Shown here piece by piece: positions 61,597-64,000 of a DNA stretch of 64,000 bases. The stretch's first letter is position 1. Every line of letters begins with the position of its first letter. This DNA comes from Lota lota (taxonomy: Eukaryota > Chordata > Actinopteri > Gadiformes > Lotidae), in NCBI GenBank assembly GCA_026745465.1, contig JACYXH010000812.1, positions 5,477,954 to 5,541,953 on the forward strand. The letters are read 5' to 3'. The position numbers were made by a program, and so were the translations under genes. The notes under the pieces were generated by a model. That model was not told where the DNA came from and made no database searches. It worked only from the letters and a program-made list of their open reading frames with translations.

Positions 61597-61636
61597 TATA
61601 TATATATGTATATATATATATGTATATACATATATC
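61597..61636. repeat. (TA)n / TATATG repeat
   Basis: AT-rich alternating tract with ATG interruptions. Confidence 0.85.
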
Positions 61637-61727
61637 ATTAAAAACTCCTATATACAATGTGTGTGTGTTTGTGTGTCTGTGTGTGCAGATGCACATACAG
61701 GTGACTATGGGATATGACTGCATGTGT

Positions 61728-61728
<1 letters not shown>

Positions 61729-61799
<71 letters not shown>
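61729..61799. repeat. (CT)n followed by (GTCT)n
   Basis: A CT array of about 32 bp joins directly to about ten GTCT units, a compound microsatellite. Confidence 0.96.
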
Positions 61800-62420
61800 A
61801 TAAACACACACATACAGACATATACACACATTTCTAATAACTTAAAGTGACACTTTATTTTAGAGAAATGATGTAACTATGGCAGTTTTGGGACACATCA
61901 TTCATCTGGTCGCATAAAATCCATAATTGCCTGACAAGAGGGGAACACATAACCATATAAAATAACATATTGTTGCTCCCCTTTGCTCCATTTATCTTAC
62001 TGTTACTTACTGATATTGAATGCATGTGTGAAGGTTTGTGAGACACCTTAAAAAATCGAATCTATGTGTTAATGAAACTATTTTGACTAGTGAAGCTTTC
62101 ATTGGATGAATCCAGTTGTTATTGACTTTTTTTGGTAAGTGTGTTATTAACTGTGATTAAGATAGATTTATTTAAATATGAATACGCTACTTATCTTGAA
62201 TAGCGACATCTTCACAGCTGCATTAAGCTAAAATGAACCCTTTGTGAGTTAAAATCTGCTATGGTCAATGGTCACACACAGGGGAGTTTCTAGTATTTGA
62301 GGTCATTCAGGGCTTAGCCCAAACCTCTGTTGGGGGATTGAAAGGATGCGCCCCCGGAACTCTATTTTGATAAACATGCTATTTTTTGAAGCTCTATTCT
62401 ATTTTAATCCATTTAACCCC

Positions 62421-62486
62421 ATGGTTAGGGTTAATCTTAACCCTAACCCACTTCCTCGTTCCCCTATCCCTAATCCTAACCCCTAT
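62421..62486. repeat. Degenerate telomere-like GGGTTA / TAACCC cluster
   Basis: GGTTAGGGTTAATC is followed at once by TTAACCCTAACCC and further CCCTAA-like units. The two orientations face each other and could form a hairpin. Confidence 0.6.
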
Positions 62487-62499
62487 GGTAATGCTATAA

Positions 62500-63778
62500 A
62501 ATAACGCATATTACTGAACTAGCTAAGTTAAATTAATGGATAATTAATGCACCCTTATTGTAAAGTGTTACCGATCCCAGGCTATTTATAAAACATTCGG
62601 AGCTGTCACATTGGACACCCAAACCTATCAATGTCGCTGGTCGCACACAGTGGTTATAGAAAGTGATATTACTAACACACCATCTCATACATACTAAATA
62701 CTGTTGTGTATCTGTCGCGTAAACACGTGTTAGAGCTCACCAGATGTTTTGGATGAACTGGATGAAAATGAAAACTGCTATGCATCATGGGATATCGTGC
62801 AAAAATAAGTGTACATCAGTTGTACAATGCTTTTACGGTGCCTTAAGGGTATGACGTATGATGCACTATGTAGGGAACCAGATTTGTATGCTCAGATTTC
62901 AAACAGCACTACATAATGGTGACGCCCCAAATGGTGATGTCAGCAGCGCTGAACAGGTAAGAAGCTTCTGTCTTGTAAATAGGAGAAAAGTAAGAAGTGT
63001 AAGAAAAACAAGCAAGAACTACAAAAAAATACCTACTTTGTATATATAATAATGAACATGTGAGTATCATGAATTCATGATTTGCCATTGCAGGGGTTCC
63101 AATTTGTCCAATTTATTTTACTTGGTATGCAAAATGGACAAACGCATCACTTGAAACATTCTTGATGGCAGCAGATAATACGACCTCGGAACGTGGACTG
63201 CAATTTGGTAGACATATGTGAGACTTTCCCAGTCACACATATGACAAATATGATAAAGCAGTAAAACCTTTTCCGTGGAAAGTGATAAAGGCAAGCCTGT
63301 GTCTGATTTCCTCTGCTATGCTCTTTTCTCAGCAGCATCTCTCTACTGACCTGAAGTCACCCCTTTTAACCTCAACCTCTCCGCTCTCCTCCTTTTAGAA
63401 TCACATCTTCTTTCATTGCTCCCGCCCTCTCATATTCAAGTTATGTTAACAACAACAGCAACAACAACAACACAAAAACATATATTGCATGCACAGAAAA
63501 GATCAAATATGGATGTGTGAGTCTTTTGCACTGCATTCCCTAACCCTGCAATTACTAAACACTATTTCTACGTGTTCCAGACAGACATTTTGAGAGCTTG
63601 AGAAGGTTTGTGGTAGCTCTGTTAAAATTTGAATGTGTACAATTGCTTAACAGTAATAGAAGATACAGTGGTAGATGTATTGTTTGTTCACGCAATGCAT
63701 CTTTGGAGCTGGAGTCTAAATGCTATAAACACATAACACCACAGTTGATACTTTGACACTCAACGTTCCTTCACTCTC

Positions 63779-63780
<2 letters not shown>
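62500..63780. other. Gene-free interval
   Basis: No gene recognised. GATGCACTATGTAGGGAACCA near 62,858 resembles the TGCACTATGTAGGGAA core of a common fish interspersed repeat. Confidence 0.45.

Positions 63781-63782
<2 letters not shown>

Positions 63783-63818
<36 letters not shown>
63783..63818. repeat. (CT)18 microsatellite
   Basis: CT array leading into a longer CT-rich stretch. Confidence 0.95.
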
Positions 63819-63820
<2 letters not shown>

Positions 63821-64000
63821 TTTCTGTCTATCTCTTAATGCCTCTCTCCCTAACTTTCTATTTCTATCATGCTCTGTCTCTCTATCTCTGTCGCTCTTTC
63901 TTGTCATTAGTGAATGCATGACAGCAGCAACTCTGCTCTTCATCGTGAATAAAGTAATTCCCTATGAGTCATTTGATGTGAATGTCTGAGCAATCCGTTA

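Noticed and set aside
62858..63049. Possible exon ending AGCGCTGAACAG before GTAAGA
   Set aside because: The upstream part looks like a common fish interspersed repeat core and the frame has no family match.

Overview
The window looks like nuclear DNA from a teleost fish. It has compact vertebrate genes with GT-AG introns, Tc1-type transposons and small inverted-repeat elements of kinds common in fish, tRNA-derived SINE-like fragments, and very many long dinucleotide arrays. I cannot name the species. No bacterial genes, CRISPR array, rRNA or functional tRNA gene is visible.

Layout. (1) 1-7348, plus strand: the last four coding exons of a contactin-associated-protein (Caspr/CNTNAP) gene. They cover the end of the last laminin-G domain, the membrane segment and a short tail ending in a PDZ-type EFFI terminus. 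Upstream exons lie outside the window. (2) About 7.35-32.5 kb: a gene-poor interval with simple repeats, small inverted-repeat elements (one inserted inside another at 20.05-20.72 kb), a decayed coding-like stretch at 11.0-12.3 kb, a tRNA-derived SINE-like fragment and a broken Tc1-like transposon at 27,241-28,414. (3) 32.55-53.45 kb: three tandem three-exon genes of the type-I acyl-CoA thioesterase / bile-acid-CoA:amino-acid N-acyltransferase (ACOT/BAAT) family, each predicted to be 423 aa. An apparently intact Tc1-like transposon sits after copies 1 and 2 but not after copy 3. (4) 53.45-64 kb: no gene recognised; unusually dense microsatellites and homopolymer tracts, plus one clear inverted-repeat element.

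The most informative part is the ACOT/BAAT array. Copy 2 is a mosaic: upstream of a roughly 107-bp interval in exon 3 it matches copy 3, and downstream of it, through the transposon, it matches copy 1. That is the product expected from unequal crossing-over between two older tandem paralogs, and it carried the transposon along. All three proteins keep a Ser233/Asp328/His362 triad and end in -ARL, a peroxisomal PTS1-like tripeptide. They are therefore best read as peroxisomal acyl-CoA thioesterase-like enzymes rather than Cys-nucleophile BAAT conjugating enzymes. This is inference from motifs, not from a database search.
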